A DNA stretch of 64,000 nucleotides from Streptosporangium sp. NBC_01495 (lineage in GTDB: Bacteria > Actinomycetota > Actinomycetes > Streptosporangiales > Streptosporangiaceae), in contig NZ_CP109430.1 in assembly GCF_036250735.1 (NCBI RefSeq), positions 4,154,001-4,218,000 on the forward strand, read 5' to 3'. Within the stretch, counting starts at the first letter, position 1; each line of letters begins with the position of its first letter. The notes beneath the pieces were generated by a model, which saw only the letters and a program-made list of their open reading frames with translations, searched no databases and was not told where the DNA came from. Of the stretch, positions 1 through 7,769 are shown piece by piece. The position numbers and the translations under genes are program-made.

Positions 1-88
1 GCGGGGTGGCTGGGACAGGGCCGCGGAGGCGGTCGAGGCCCTCCTCGGCCGCCGGCTGCACGGCAAGGCGGTCCTCGACATCGGTTGA
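1..88 (+). CDS. C-terminal end of a probable zinc-type/quinone oxidoreductase (partial, 5' end outside window)
   Basis: Only the last 28 codons are present, in the frame ending at the TGA at 86-88. The visible peptide ends in AAEAVEALLGRRLHGKAVLDIG, with the tail GKAVLDIG. This resembles the end of medium-chain dehydrogenase/reductase proteins (quinone oxidoreductase or zinc alcohol dehydrogenase), which commonly finish with an alternating helix and a G-K-x-V-L strand. The catalytic part lies outside the window, so the family call is an inference from a short tail. The gene runs towards the leftward gene ending at 273, with a hairpin between them. Confidence 0.45.
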   Translation, partial: RGGWDRAAEAVEALLGRRLHGKAVLDIG

Positions 89-229
89 GCCCGCCGCCCC
101 GGCTCACCGCCGCCCCGGTTCACCGGGCCGAGACGGCGGGCTTGATCCACCGAGCCGATGTGTGGTGTCTTCTCCCTGGGCTGGATCACCTCGGCCCGAG
201 CCCGCTCTCGCCGGACGACACGGTCCTTT

Positions 230-259
230 GGCTCCCGCCCTCTCGTACGGGCGGGAGCC
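230..259. terminator. Hairpin between convergent genes
   Basis: A perfect 11-bp inverted repeat (GGCTCCCGCCC, 8-nt loop, GGGCGGGAGCC) lies between the end of the partial rightward gene and the end of the leftward gene at 273. There is no clear T run, which is common for terminator hairpins of high-GC actinomycetes. It could act in both directions. Confidence 0.55.
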
Positions 260-272
260 GGTTCCCGCCCGG

Positions 273-1232
273 TCAGGAGGCGGGGGGTGGCGCGCTTCCG
301 TTGTAGAACGGGTTCTCGGGCAGCCGCTCGGGCGTGACGAGCAGCCGGATCACCCCGGCCTTCACCTGCCAGGCGTTCCAGACGGTCCAGTCACGCCCGA
401 CCCGGTCGGCGGGGAGCGGCTCGAAGGACGACATCCCGCCCGTCCTCGCGTCGATCCGGATGAGACTGAACACCGTGGTCAGGTCGCGTTTCCGCGCCTC
501 GGCCAGGATCTCGTCCACCGGGCGGCCGTCCCTCAGCCGGACCCCGGCGAACATCTCGCCGGGAGCCATGGCCAGGTCGAAGTTCGCGTACTCCTCTCCC
601 TGCCTCGCCTGGCGCCCCAGCCTGACGTCCACCTTGCCGGTGAAGCCAACGGGAATCCGCATCACCATCACGCAACCGGCGTCCTTGCCCGGCTCGCATC
701 CCTTGGAAGTCGTCCCCATGGTGAGGGGGACACCGCCGAACCGGGGACCGGAGGGATCCGGTGTCGCGCCCGCGTCAGGTCCGCCGTCACCCGTGATGAT
801 CATTCCCATGATCTCTCCCACGCTGCTTCGCGAGACGGGTACCGGGCGCAGCGTGATGTTCAGGCCGACCGCGCGGAACGCCTCGGTGTACCTGGCGTGG
901 TCGGCGAACGGGTCCTTGATGCGGGCGACGTACTGCTCGCCGTCCAGCACGATGTCGACGGCGGAGTTCGCGTAGCTCGTGGCGCTCCCGTCGCGCAGCA
1001 GGCCGGGGCCGGCGACGACCCCGGCGACGAGCACTCCGGCGGTGAGTGCCCCGGCCACCAGGCGCGCGCTCCACGACCACCGGCGCGACGGCGAGGCCGC
1101 GGGGACCTCGGACCCGGATTCGGACGTGATCGACGCCAGCAGCGCCCGCGCCCCCGCGGCGGACGCCTGCCCGGCCAGTTCGTCGTCGCGGACGCGGGCC
1201 GGCGGGATCACCGGTTCATCGGTGTGCTTCAC
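273..1232 (-). CDS. Membrane-anchored protein paired with ECF sigma factor (putative anti-sigma/partner)
   Basis: A 319-residue protein with a polar N-terminus, one membrane segment at about residues 55-75 (LVAGALTAGVLVAGVVAGPG) and an extracytoplasmic part of about 240 residues with no family I recognise. The GTG at 1232 is preferred as the start: GGAGG lies 5 nt upstream and the GTG overlaps the stop of the sigma gene as GTGA. An ATG at 1244 is the alternative and adds four residues. The translational coupling and the single-helix topology suggest it works with the upstream ECF sigma factor, perhaps as its anti-sigma protein, but no zinc-type anti-sigma motif (HxxxCxxC) is visible. The role is therefore an inference from position. 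Confidence 0.7.
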   Translation of the reverse strand: MKHTDEPVIPPARVRDDELAGQASAAGARALLASITSESGSEVPAASPSRRWSWSARLVAGALTAGVLVAGVVAGPGLLRDGSATSYANSAVDIVLDGEQYVARIKDPFADHARYTEAFRAVGLNITLRPVPVSRSSVGEIMGMIITGDGGPDAGATPDPSGPRFGGVPLTMGTTSKGCEPGKDAGCVMVMRIPVGFTGKVDVRLGRQARQGEEYANFDLAMAPGEMFAGVRLRDGRPVDEILAEARKRDLTTVFSLIRIDARTGGMSSFEPLPADRVGRDWTVWNAWQVKAGVIRLLVTPERLPENPFYNGSAPPPAS

Positions 1233-1837
1233 GAGGACCTCCATGTCGGGACCCTTGCGGCCCGGCTCGTCGGGGTGAATTCGATCCCGGCCCTCGCCAG
1301 CCCGTGCGAGAAGCGCTTGCGGGCCCGGTGGAGCCGGATGCGTACGGCGTTGCGGGAGCGGCCCAGGGCGGACGCGATCTCCCCGGCGTCCAGGCCCTCC
1401 CAGGCCACGAGCGACAGCAGCTCGCGATCGTCGTCGGACAGTTCACGAAAGACCTGCCCTATCGCCCTGAGCTCCATCTCCTCCCCGGCAGGGGACGTGT
1501 GGGCGTAGAGGTCGGCGATGTTCTCGAGCAGTGCCGTCTGGTGGGTGTGACGGCGTGTCAGACCCCGGCGATGGTTGGCGAGGACGTTGCGCGCCACGCC
1601 GTACAGCCACAGCCTGGCCTGCTCACCGGGCGGCAGGTCGTCCACCCGGCGCCACGCGATCTCGAACGTCTCGGCCACCACGTCGGCCGCGTCCTCCGGA
1701 GAGTCGCAGCGGCGCATCGCGTAGCCGAGGATCTGTTCGTACGTGTCGAGGTAGACCTTCTCGAACCGGGTTCCTCGGTCGTCAGGCACGGGCGGTTCCC
1801 ATGGCAGGACGCCTCCTCTGGTGGGGTTCGTGGACAC
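1229..1837 (-). CDS. ECF-family RNA polymerase sigma factor
   Basis: A 202-residue sigma-70 family protein without region 1 or 3, as in extracytoplasmic-function sigma factors. Region 2 is seen at about residues 24-95, from FEKVYLDTYEQILGYAMRR through AARLWLYGVARN-like sequence (ARLWLYGVARNVLANHRR). Region 4 is at about 130-185, with the helix-turn-helix GLDAGEIASALGRSRNAVR. The start is a GTG with a weak GGATGG upstream. It is followed by a coupled membrane protein gene, the usual arrangement for an ECF factor and its regulator. Target promoters cannot be read from the window. Confidence 0.9.
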   Translation of the reverse strand: MSTNPTRGGVLPWEPPVPDDRGTRFEKVYLDTYEQILGYAMRRCDSPEDAADVVAETFEIAWRRVDDLPPGEQARLWLYGVARNVLANHRRGLTRRHTHQTALLENIADLYAHTSPAGEEMELRAIGQVFRELSDDDRELLSLVAWEGLDAGEIASALGRSRNAVRIRLHRARKRFSHGLARAGIEFTPTSRAARVPTWRSS

Positions 1838-1915
1838 CCATCCATGTCGAAGGCGCCAGCATCATTTCTCCCAGAACCGGAAATTTCCCGAAACGCCGCT
1901 CTGTCGAGTGGTCCG

Positions 1916-2077
1916 ATGCTGGGTCGTCGCTCTAGGCCACTGCCACGACGAGTGCGTGATCGGTTTAACGGGATCCTGTGGCGTTTTCGCACCGGATCCG
2001 GCTGGCGTGATGTCCCGGAACGCTACGGATCTTGGTCCACGCTCTACTCCCGGTTCAACGGCTGGGCCAAGGCCGGA
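1916..2077 (+). pseudogene. IS5-family transposase fragment
   Basis: In one plus-strand frame the peptide RFNGILWRFRTGSGWRDVPE, followed by RYGSWSTLYSRFNGWAKAG, matches the N-terminal DUF4096-type region of IS5-family transposases (typically F-R-x-G-x-x-W-R-C-R-T-G-x-P-W-R-D-L-P). Only about 55 residues remain. The frame then runs into sequence with no DDE motif, and no terminal inverted repeats were found. This is a decayed insertion, not an active element. Confidence 0.75.
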
Positions 2078-2347
2078 GCAGCCGCCGGGTGTCGGGGGCG
2101 TCGTGCGGTACGGGGGCCTTCTTCGTTGGAGGCATGGTCGGCTGGGTGATTGTGGGGACGGCCGGATGCGGTCGGGGCCGACTGCGTAGGGGGAGCGCAG
2201 CGGATGGCTCGCCCTGGCCGACCTTGGAGAACGTAGGTGGCGGACCGCGAGGTGAGGTGTCCGATCGCTCCGTGAAGGCCTGCCGGTGGCGCCAGGAGGG
2301 AGTTTGCGGACCGCTGGCCGACGGTCTCCGTGATCGGCGAAGTTAAT

Positions 2348-2402
2348 ACCAGTGGTTTGTCCCTGTTATGTACATGTAATACCAAATCGTTGACCACTGG
2401 TT
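2348..2402. promoter_or_regulatory. Inverted 9-bp repeats upstream of amino-sugar operon
   Basis: ACCAGTGGT at 2348-2356 is the exact reverse complement of ACCACTGGT at 2393-2401. Between them sits the palindromic TTATGTACATGTAA (about 2366-2379). The spacing fits paired operator half-sites or a looped complex. The regulator is unproven; the GntR protein encoded inside the operon is the natural candidate. Confidence 0.45.
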
Positions 2403-2419
2403 AGTACCGGTTCTAGCTT
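2390..2419 (+). promoter_or_regulatory. Predicted sigma-70-type promoter of the amino-sugar operon with dre-like operator in its spacer
   Basis: TTGACC (2390-2395) and TAGCTT (2414-2419) are separated by 18 bp, which fits a vegetative promoter. The spacer contains ACTGGTTAGTACCGGT (2396-2411), two near-complementary 6-bp arms. It resembles the DasR/GntR (HutC-type) consensus ACTGGTCTAGACCAGT in its arms but not in its centre. A repressor bound there would block polymerase. Confidence 0.5.
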
Positions 2420-2466
2420 GGTTCATCTCACGATGCTCCAACTGGCCTAGAGGTGGACGCAACACG

Positions 2467-3597
2467 ATGAACTCAACCCTCCATTCACGCGGCCGCCTCA
2501 TGGCCGTCACGGCACTTGCTGCGGCCGGGGCTCTCCTGCTCTCGTCCTGCGGCTCGGGCGGGGATTCCGGCCCGGCGGCAAGCCCCTCGGCCGCGGCCGA
2601 GGGCGGCGACCCGATCGTCGCGCTCCTGCTCCCGGAGAACCAGACCGCGCGCTACGAGGCACGTGACAAACCGACGTTCGAGAAGCAGCTCGCGGAGAGC
2701 TGCCCGAAGTGTCAGCTCAAGTACTACAACGCGGCGGGAGACGCGGGTAAGCAGCTCAGCCAGGCCGAGTCGGCGCTCACCGAGGGGGCGAAGGTCCTCG
2801 TGATCGGCCCCGTCGACTCCAACGCCGCCGGTGCCATGGTCGCCGCCGCCCGCCGGCAGGGCGCGAAGGTCATGAGCTACGACCGGGTGATCTACAAGGC
2901 CGGCGTCGACTACGGGGTGAAGTTCGACAACGTCCAGCAGGGCGCTATCGGCATGCAGTCGCTGATTGACAAGCTCAAGGCGGACGGCAAGACCTCGGGC
3001 AACATCGTCATGATGAACGGCGACCCGGTCGACTCGGGTGCCAAGCCCGAGAAGGAGGGCGCGCACAGCGTCGTCGACAACTCCGGCTTCACCGTGGCCG
3101 CCGAGTACGACACCAAGGGCTGGTCGGCCGCGAACGCGCAGAACCAGATGCAGCAGGCCATCACCAAGATCGGCGCCGGGAAGATCGACGGCGTCTATGC
3201 CGGCAACGACGGCATGGCCACCGGGGTCATCGCGGCGCTCAAGAGCGCGGGCGTCGATCCGATGCCGCCCGTCACCGGCCTCGACACACAGCTCGACGCC
3301 ATCCAGAAGATGGTCGCCGGCGACCTGTACGAGAGCACATACCTGCCGGTCGAGACCGAGGCCCAGATCGGGGCCAAGGCCGCGGCCGCGCTCGCGACAG
3401 GCCAGGCACCCGCGGGTGACCTGCTCAACGGCACCATCGACGACGGAACGAACAAGGTGCCGGCGTACCTGCTCGAATCCATCGCCGTGACCATGGACAA
3501 CATGAAGGAGATCCTTCTCGACGGTGGTTACCTGACAGTCGAGGAGATCTGCACCGCCGACTACGCGAAGGCGTGCGCCAAGGCGGGACTGCAGTAG
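2467..3597 (+). CDS. Sugar ABC transporter substrate-binding lipoprotein (CUT2/XylF type)
   Basis: A 376-residue secreted lipoprotein. A signal peptide ends in a lipobox with the lipidated Cys at about residue 28 (LLLSSC). The mature part is a periplasmic-binding-protein fold of the xylose/ribose type, with the characteristic segments PVDSNAAGAMVAAARRQGAK, SYDRVIY and GVYAGNDGMATGVIAALK. It should capture a sugar outside the cell for the ATPase and permease encoded downstream. The gene is first in the operon, behind the predicted promoter, with a GAGGTGG ribosome-binding site. The ROK kinase gene begins directly after its stop codon. The neighbouring amino-sugar enzymes suggest N-acetylmannosamine or a related amino sugar as ligand, although CUT2 systems usually carry pentoses or inositols. 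Confidence 0.88.
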   Translation: MNSTLHSRGRLMAVTALAAAGALLLSSCGSGGDSGPAASPSAAAEGGDPIVALLLPENQTARYEARDKPTFEKQLAESCPKCQLKYYNAAGDAGKQLSQAESALTEGAKVLVIGPVDSNAAGAMVAAARRQGAKVMSYDRVIYKAGVDYGVKFDNVQQGAIGMQSLIDKLKADGKTSGNIVMMNGDPVDSGAKPEKEGAHSVVDNSGFTVAAEYDTKGWSAANAQNQMQQAITKIGAGKIDGVYAGNDGMATGVIAALKSAGVDPMPPVTGLDTQLDAIQKMVAGDLYESTYLPVETEAQIGAKAAAALATGQAPAGDLLNGTIDDGTNKVPAYLLESIAVTMDNMKEILLDGGYLTVEEICTADYAKACAKAGLQ

Positions 3598-4611
3598 GTG
3601 TCCTCTCTCTCCACCGGTGGTGCCGCCCAGATCGTCGCGGTCGACCTGGGCGGCACCATGGCGCGTGCGGCGCTCGTCGGCCGGGACGGCGTCGTGACCG
3701 CCCGGCTCAAGGAACCCGTACGGCACGGCGCCGCGCACGAGCAGGTCGCCGACCTCATGACCCGGGTCGCGGGCGACAGCGGCGCCGTGTCCGCCGTGGT
3801 CGGGCTGCCCGGACGCGTCGACCGCGTCCGGGGCCGTCTGCACGTGGCCAGGAACCTCCCCGCGACCGACCTCGGTCGCCTGTCGGCCGAGCATCTCGGC
3901 CGGGCCACCGGCCTCGAGGTACGCCTCGCCGGTGACGCCGAGCTGGCTGCGGCGGGCGAGGCGTACTTCGGCGCGGGGTCCCGGACGGGAACGACGGCCT
4001 ATCTCACCATCTCCACCGGTATCGGCGCGGCGGTGGTGAGCGAGGGCCGAGTGCTGGCGGGCCGCGTGTCGGGCTTCCAGATCGGGTTCCTGCACCTGCT
4101 CGGCGCCGGACGCCCCATGATCGAGCTTCTTGGCTCGGGCCAGCGCGTCCGCGAGGTCGCGCGCGAACTCGGCGCCGAGGTCGACTATCGCACGCTGACC
4201 GAGATCGCCTCCGAGAACGACGCCGCGGACGGCACGCGAGCCGCCCGCGAGGTGGCGGGCCGCGCGCTCGCCGACATCGCCGACGCGGCGGCGGCGGCCG
4301 CGATCCTCATGTGCCACGTCGGCTCGCCAGACGTGCTCGTGGTCGGCGGTGGGCTCGCCCGTGCCGCGGGCACCGCCTTCCTCGACGAGATCGACCGGCG
4401 CGTCCACGACGCCGGAACCTCGCACGTCTCGTGGGACGTCGAGGTGCGCCCCGCCCGGTGCGGTGACGACGCCGGGCTCTTCGGCGCGGCCGTCTGGCAT
4501 CTCGCCGAACCGTACGCGGCCGCCGCCGCGGCCCAGGGCCGCCGGCCCGGGGCTCAAGACCAGCACAGCATGACCAGGAAGAAAGGAGACGGCGATGACA
4601 CTGACCGGTGA
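3598..4611 (+). CDS. ROK-family sugar kinase, probable N-acetylmannosamine/amino-sugar kinase
   Basis: A 337-residue protein starting at a GTG immediately after the preceding stop. The ROK signature is present: the N-terminal phosphate loop VDLGGTMARAALVGRDG, the central STGIGAAVVSEGRVLAG, and the late glycine-rich VLVVGGGLARAAG. The usual E-x-G-H and C-x-C-G-x-x-G-C zinc motif after the central segment is not seen; the region reads VSGFQIGFLHLLGAG. In NanK/GlcK-type proteins that motif holds the active site together, so this is either a divergent zinc-independent kinase or a sugar-binding ROK protein. A kinase role is favoured because NanE, NagA and SIS genes follow and no other kinase is present. 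It overlaps the ATPase gene by 17 bp. Confidence 0.75.
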   Translation: MSSLSTGGAAQIVAVDLGGTMARAALVGRDGVVTARLKEPVRHGAAHEQVADLMTRVAGDSGAVSAVVGLPGRVDRVRGRLHVARNLPATDLGRLSAEHLGRATGLEVRLAGDAELAAAGEAYFGAGSRTGTTAYLTISTGIGAAVVSEGRVLAGRVSGFQIGFLHLLGAGRPMIELLGSGQRVREVARELGAEVDYRTLTEIASENDAADGTRAAREVAGRALADIADAAAAAAILMCHVGSPDVLVVGGGLARAAGTAFLDEIDRRVHDAGTSHVSWDVEVRPARCGDDAGLFGAAVWHLAEPYAAAAAAQGRRPGAQDQHSMTRKKGDGDDTDR

Positions 4612-5422
4612 GAGGACGGACGCGCGCCCGCCTGCGGCGCCGCCACCCGTGCTCGAACTCGAACACATCAGCAAGAGCTTCGGCGCGGTGCGCGCGTTGA
4701 GCGACGTCAGCATGAGCGTCGGCACCGGGGAGGTCGTGGCGCTCGTCGGCGACAACGGGGCGGGCAAGTCCACGCTGATCAAGACGATCGCGGGCGCGCA
4801 TCCCCGGGACGGCGGCACCATGTCGGTCAACGGCGAGCCGGTGTCCCCGCGCAGGCCCATCGACTCGACGCGCCTCGGCATCGCGACCGTCTACCAGGAC
4901 CTCGCGCTGTGCGACAACCTCGACATAGTCGCCAACCTGTTCCTCGGGCGCGAGAAGAACCACAGCGGGTTCCTCAGCGCGCTCGACATGGAGCAGGTCA
5001 CCGTCGGGCTGCTCAAGCGGCTCTCCGTGAAAATCAAGGATCTGCGTGCGCCTGTCTCGTCCCTTTCCGGCGGGCAGCGGCAGTCGGTGGCCATCGCGCG
5101 GTCCCTGCTCGGCGACCCGGCGCTGGTGATCCTGGATGAGCCCACGGCGGCGCTCGGCGTGGAGCAGACCGCGGAGGTTCTCCAGCTCATCGAGCGGCTG
5201 CGCGCGGAAGGGCACGCGGTGCTGATGGTGAGCCACAGTCTCGCCGACGTCTTCGACGTGGCCGACCGGATCGTCTGCCTGCGGCTCGGCCGCAGCGTCG
5301 CGGAATTCCCCGTCGAGGGGACCACGGAAGAGCAGGTCGTCGCCGCCATCACGGGCGTCGCCGACAGCAGCGCCCAAAAGCGCCGGATGCGGCGCCGCGG
5401 CATGACGCAGGAGGGATCGTGA
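4595..5422 (+). CDS. Sugar ABC transporter ATP-binding protein (CUT2, single nucleotide-binding domain)
   Basis: A 275-residue ATPase with Walker A GDNGAGKST (about residue 50), the Q-loop in TVYQDLALCDNL, the signature LSGGQRQ, Walker B LVILDEPTAALG and the H-loop in MVSHS. It has one nucleotide-binding domain, unlike the duplicated RbsA/XylG type, as in FrcA-like proteins, and would work as a homodimer. AAAGGAG precedes the ATG. It overlaps the ROK gene upstream and the permease gene downstream (GTGA), so the transporter proteins should be made together. Confidence 0.92.
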   Translation: MTLTGERTDARPPAAPPPVLELEHISKSFGAVRALSDVSMSVGTGEVVALVGDNGAGKSTLIKTIAGAHPRDGGTMSVNGEPVSPRRPIDSTRLGIATVYQDLALCDNLDIVANLFLGREKNHSGFLSALDMEQVTVGLLKRLSVKIKDLRAPVSSLSGGQRQSVAIARSLLGDPALVILDEPTAALGVEQTAEVLQLIERLRAEGHAVLMVSHSLADVFDVADRIVCLRLGRSVAEFPVEGTTEEQVVAAITGVADSSAQKRRMRRRGMTQEGS

Positions 5423-6645
5423 GCACAGCCACGGGCCTCGCCCCCCAGGGCACCGTCCCGGCAGAACCACCCCAGGGAAGCTGGTTCCGCCAGCCCCTGC
5501 AGCGGCTGCGTACCGGCGATTTCGGGCCGCTGCCCGTCATCCTCGGGCTCGTCGTCATCTCGCTCGTCTTCCAGCTCGCCAACGACCGTTTCTTCTCCCC
5601 GCAGAACATCTTCAACCTGAGCCAGCAGATCGCCTCGACCGGCGTCATCGCGCTCGGCGTCGTGTTCGTGCTGGTCATCGGTGAGATCGACCTGTCGGCG
5701 GGGTCGGTGAGCGGCGTGACGTCCGCCGCCATGGTCGTGCTGAACATCAACGCGGGCTGGCCGCCGGTCCTGGCGATCGTCCTCGCGGTCGTCTTCGGCG
5801 CCGCGATCGGCCTGTTCCACGGGGCCGTGTTCACCAAGCTCGGCGTTCCGTCGTTCGTGCTGACCCTGGGCGGGCTGCTCGCCTGGCAGGGTGCTCAGCT
5901 TCTCGTCCTCGGCAACCAGGGCACGATCAACCTCCCCTACGACGGCGCGATCGCCGCGCTCGCGAACACCACGCTCCCGGCGTGGATCGGCTTCGTGATC
6001 GCGGTCGTGTACGCGGTGGGGGCGGTGGCCACGACCTTCCGGACCGGCAGGCGGCGGCGCGAGCGCGGGCTGACCGTACGGCCACTGACCGGGGGTCTCG
6101 TCCGCACGGGGGTGATCACGGTGGTGATCCTCGCGGCGACGATCGTCTTCGCGCAGTGGCACGGCATCCCGCTGTCGCTCGTCATCTTCGTCGGGCTCGT
6201 CGTGGTCGTCGACGTGTTGCTGCGCGGCACGACGTTCGGCCGCAAGCTCTTCGCCGTCGGCGGCAACGCCGAGGCGGCCCGGCGCGCGGGCATCCAGGTC
6301 GGCACGGTCAAGGTCATCGCCTTCACGATCGCCTCGTCCCTGGCGGCCTTCGGCGGTGTGCTCGCGGCGTCTCGTCTGTTCGCGGTCAACCAGGCGAGCG
6401 GCGGCAGCGACATCCTGCTGAACGCCATCGCCGCGGCGGTCATCGGCGGCACGAGCCTGTTCGGTGGCCGTGGCAGCGCCTACTCCGCGCTGCTCGGCAT
6501 GCTCGTCATCGGCGCGGTCTCCAACGGCATGGATCTGCTCAACCAGACCTCGGCCGTGAAGTACATCATCACCGGCGGGGTGCTCGTCGCCGCCGTCGTG
6601 ATCGATTCCCTAGCACGACGAGGAAGGGTGGCAAGCGGCAGATGA
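5419..6645 (+). CDS. Sugar ABC transporter permease (CUT2/XylH type)
   Basis: A 408-residue integral membrane protein with about ten hydrophobic segments. It contains the CUT2 permease landmarks GEIDLSAGSVSGVTSA and the cytoplasmic coupling segment GRKLFAVGGNAEAARRAGI. An insertion of charged residues at about 195-215 (TFRTGRRRRERGL) matches the long XylH-type loop. The GTG start overlaps the ATPase stop by 4 bp and its TGA overlaps the ATG of the SIS gene. Two copies should form the channel for the lipoprotein at 2467 and the ATPase at 4595. Confidence 0.92.
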   Translation: MSTATGLAPQGTVPAEPPQGSWFRQPLQRLRTGDFGPLPVILGLVVISLVFQLANDRFFSPQNIFNLSQQIASTGVIALGVVFVLVIGEIDLSAGSVSGVTSAAMVVLNINAGWPPVLAIVLAVVFGAAIGLFHGAVFTKLGVPSFVLTLGGLLAWQGAQLLVLGNQGTINLPYDGAIAALANTTLPAWIGFVIAVVYAVGAVATTFRTGRRRRERGLTVRPLTGGLVRTGVITVVILAATIVFAQWHGIPLSLVIFVGLVVVVDVLLRGTTFGRKLFAVGGNAEAARRAGIQVGTVKVIAFTIASSLAAFGGVLAASRLFAVNQASGGSDILLNAIAAAVIGGTSLFGGRGSAYSALLGMLVIGAVSNGMDLLNQTSAVKYIITGGVLVAAVVIDSLARRGRVASGR

Positions 6646-7664
6646 GTGTCAAGGCGTTTCTCAGACAGGGGTTCATCCCGTTCGGCGAGGCCGTGGCGCA
6701 GGAGACCGGGAGGCTCACCGAGGTTGCCCCCATGCTGCGGGAGCGCGCCCTCGCGGCGGCGGCCGAGATCGGCAGGCCCGCACGGCTCACCTTCATCGGC
6801 ATCGGGGCGAGCCTCGCCGCGCTCGCCGCGCCCGTCGCCCATCTTTCGGCGCACGGTATTCCCAGCATCAGGCTCAACGCGGCCGAGGCGGGCACCTCCG
6901 GCGACGGCGCGACGCTCATCGCGCTGTCGCAGTCGGGCCGCAGCCGCGAGACGGTCGACGTCATGCGCGCGGCCACAGGCCGCAGGCTCGCGGTCATCAA
7001 CGTCACTGACTCGCCGATGGCCGAGGCCGCCGACTCGGTGCTCACCCTCGGCGACCTGCCCGACAGCCTGGCCTCGACGATCGGCTTCACCGCCTCGGCG
7101 ATGGCCGTCTCGATGCTCGCCGAGATCTGGACCGACGGCGAGCCGTCGGCGGCGTGGCTGAGCCTGGGAGAGCGGCTGGCGGAGTTCCGCGTGGCGCGGT
7201 CCGCGCAGGCCGAGGAGATCGCGGGCCTGCTCACGGCGGCGTCCGTCATCGACATGGTGGCGCCGGCCGACCAGATCGGCGTCGCCGAGGGCGGCGCGCT
7301 GCTGCTCCGGGAGGTGACGCGGGTCCCGGTGGCGCCCTTCGAGACACGGCAGTACCTGCACGGGCTGATGGAGTCGACCAACCCCACGACCTTGCACGTC
7401 ATACTGGACGGCGCCGACGACGGGCAGGTCGTCCGGGCCCTCGGCTCGCTGGGCCGGCAGATCGTCGAGTTCCGCCGGGGCCCCGTCGCCCACGACGAGC
7501 AGACCTTGGTCGTGCCGATCGAGGCACAGAGCCCTCTTGAGGTGCCGATCTTCGTGGCGGTGCTGCTACAGGAGGTGGCGTTGCGCTCGGCGGGCGCTCG
7601 GGGCATCGACCCCGACGAGTTCCTGTTCCTCGACACCGGCACCAAGCTGGACGACGGTGAGTGA
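6642..7664 (+). CDS. SIS-domain amino-sugar isomerase/deaminase (GlmS-C/AgaS/NagB-II-like)
   Basis: A 340-residue protein with two SIS (sugar isomerase) domains. The first contains LTFIGIGASLAALAAPVAHL and the phosphosugar-binding segment ALSQSGRSRETVDVMRAA; the second ends with the typical late segment containing LLLREVTRVPVAPFETRQYL. The layout matches the isomerase half of GlmS and the AgaS/NagB-II deaminases, without a glutaminase domain. The likely reaction is conversion of glucosamine-6-phosphate to fructose-6-phosphate and ammonia, the last step of the route encoded here. The ATG overlaps the permease stop (ATGA). The start is fixed by that overlap and by GGAAGGG upstream; the frame is open further upstream only as a shadow of the permease gene. 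Confidence 0.82.
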   Translation: MSVKAFLRQGFIPFGEAVAQETGRLTEVAPMLRERALAAAAEIGRPARLTFIGIGASLAALAAPVAHLSAHGIPSIRLNAAEAGTSGDGATLIALSQSGRSRETVDVMRAATGRRLAVINVTDSPMAEAADSVLTLGDLPDSLASTIGFTASAMAVSMLAEIWTDGEPSAAWLSLGERLAEFRVARSAQAEEIAGLLTAASVIDMVAPADQIGVAEGGALLLREVTRVPVAPFETRQYLHGLMESTNPTTLHVILDGADDGQVVRALGSLGRQIVEFRRGPVAHDEQTLVVPIEAQSPLEVPIFVAVLLQEVALRSAGARGIDPDEFLFLDTGTKLDDGE

Positions 7665-7769
7665 GCCGTCCCGACCGGATCACGCACCGGACGATCGCTA
7701 TCCATCCGTGCCGTACCGCCCCCCTGAATACGTTCATCCACGACACTTCCAACGGACACAATCGGGGTT

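Larger units (their letters stand above)
1838..2466. other. Intergenic stretch of 629 bp: transposase remnant and amino-sugar operon control region
   Basis: This stretch lies between the sigma factor gene and the amino-sugar operon. It holds a short IS5-type transposase fragment (about 1916-2077), then about 250 bp with no readable gene, then the promoter and operator-like sequences described separately. The last 130 bp are clearly richer in A+T than the rest of the window. Confidence 0.6.
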
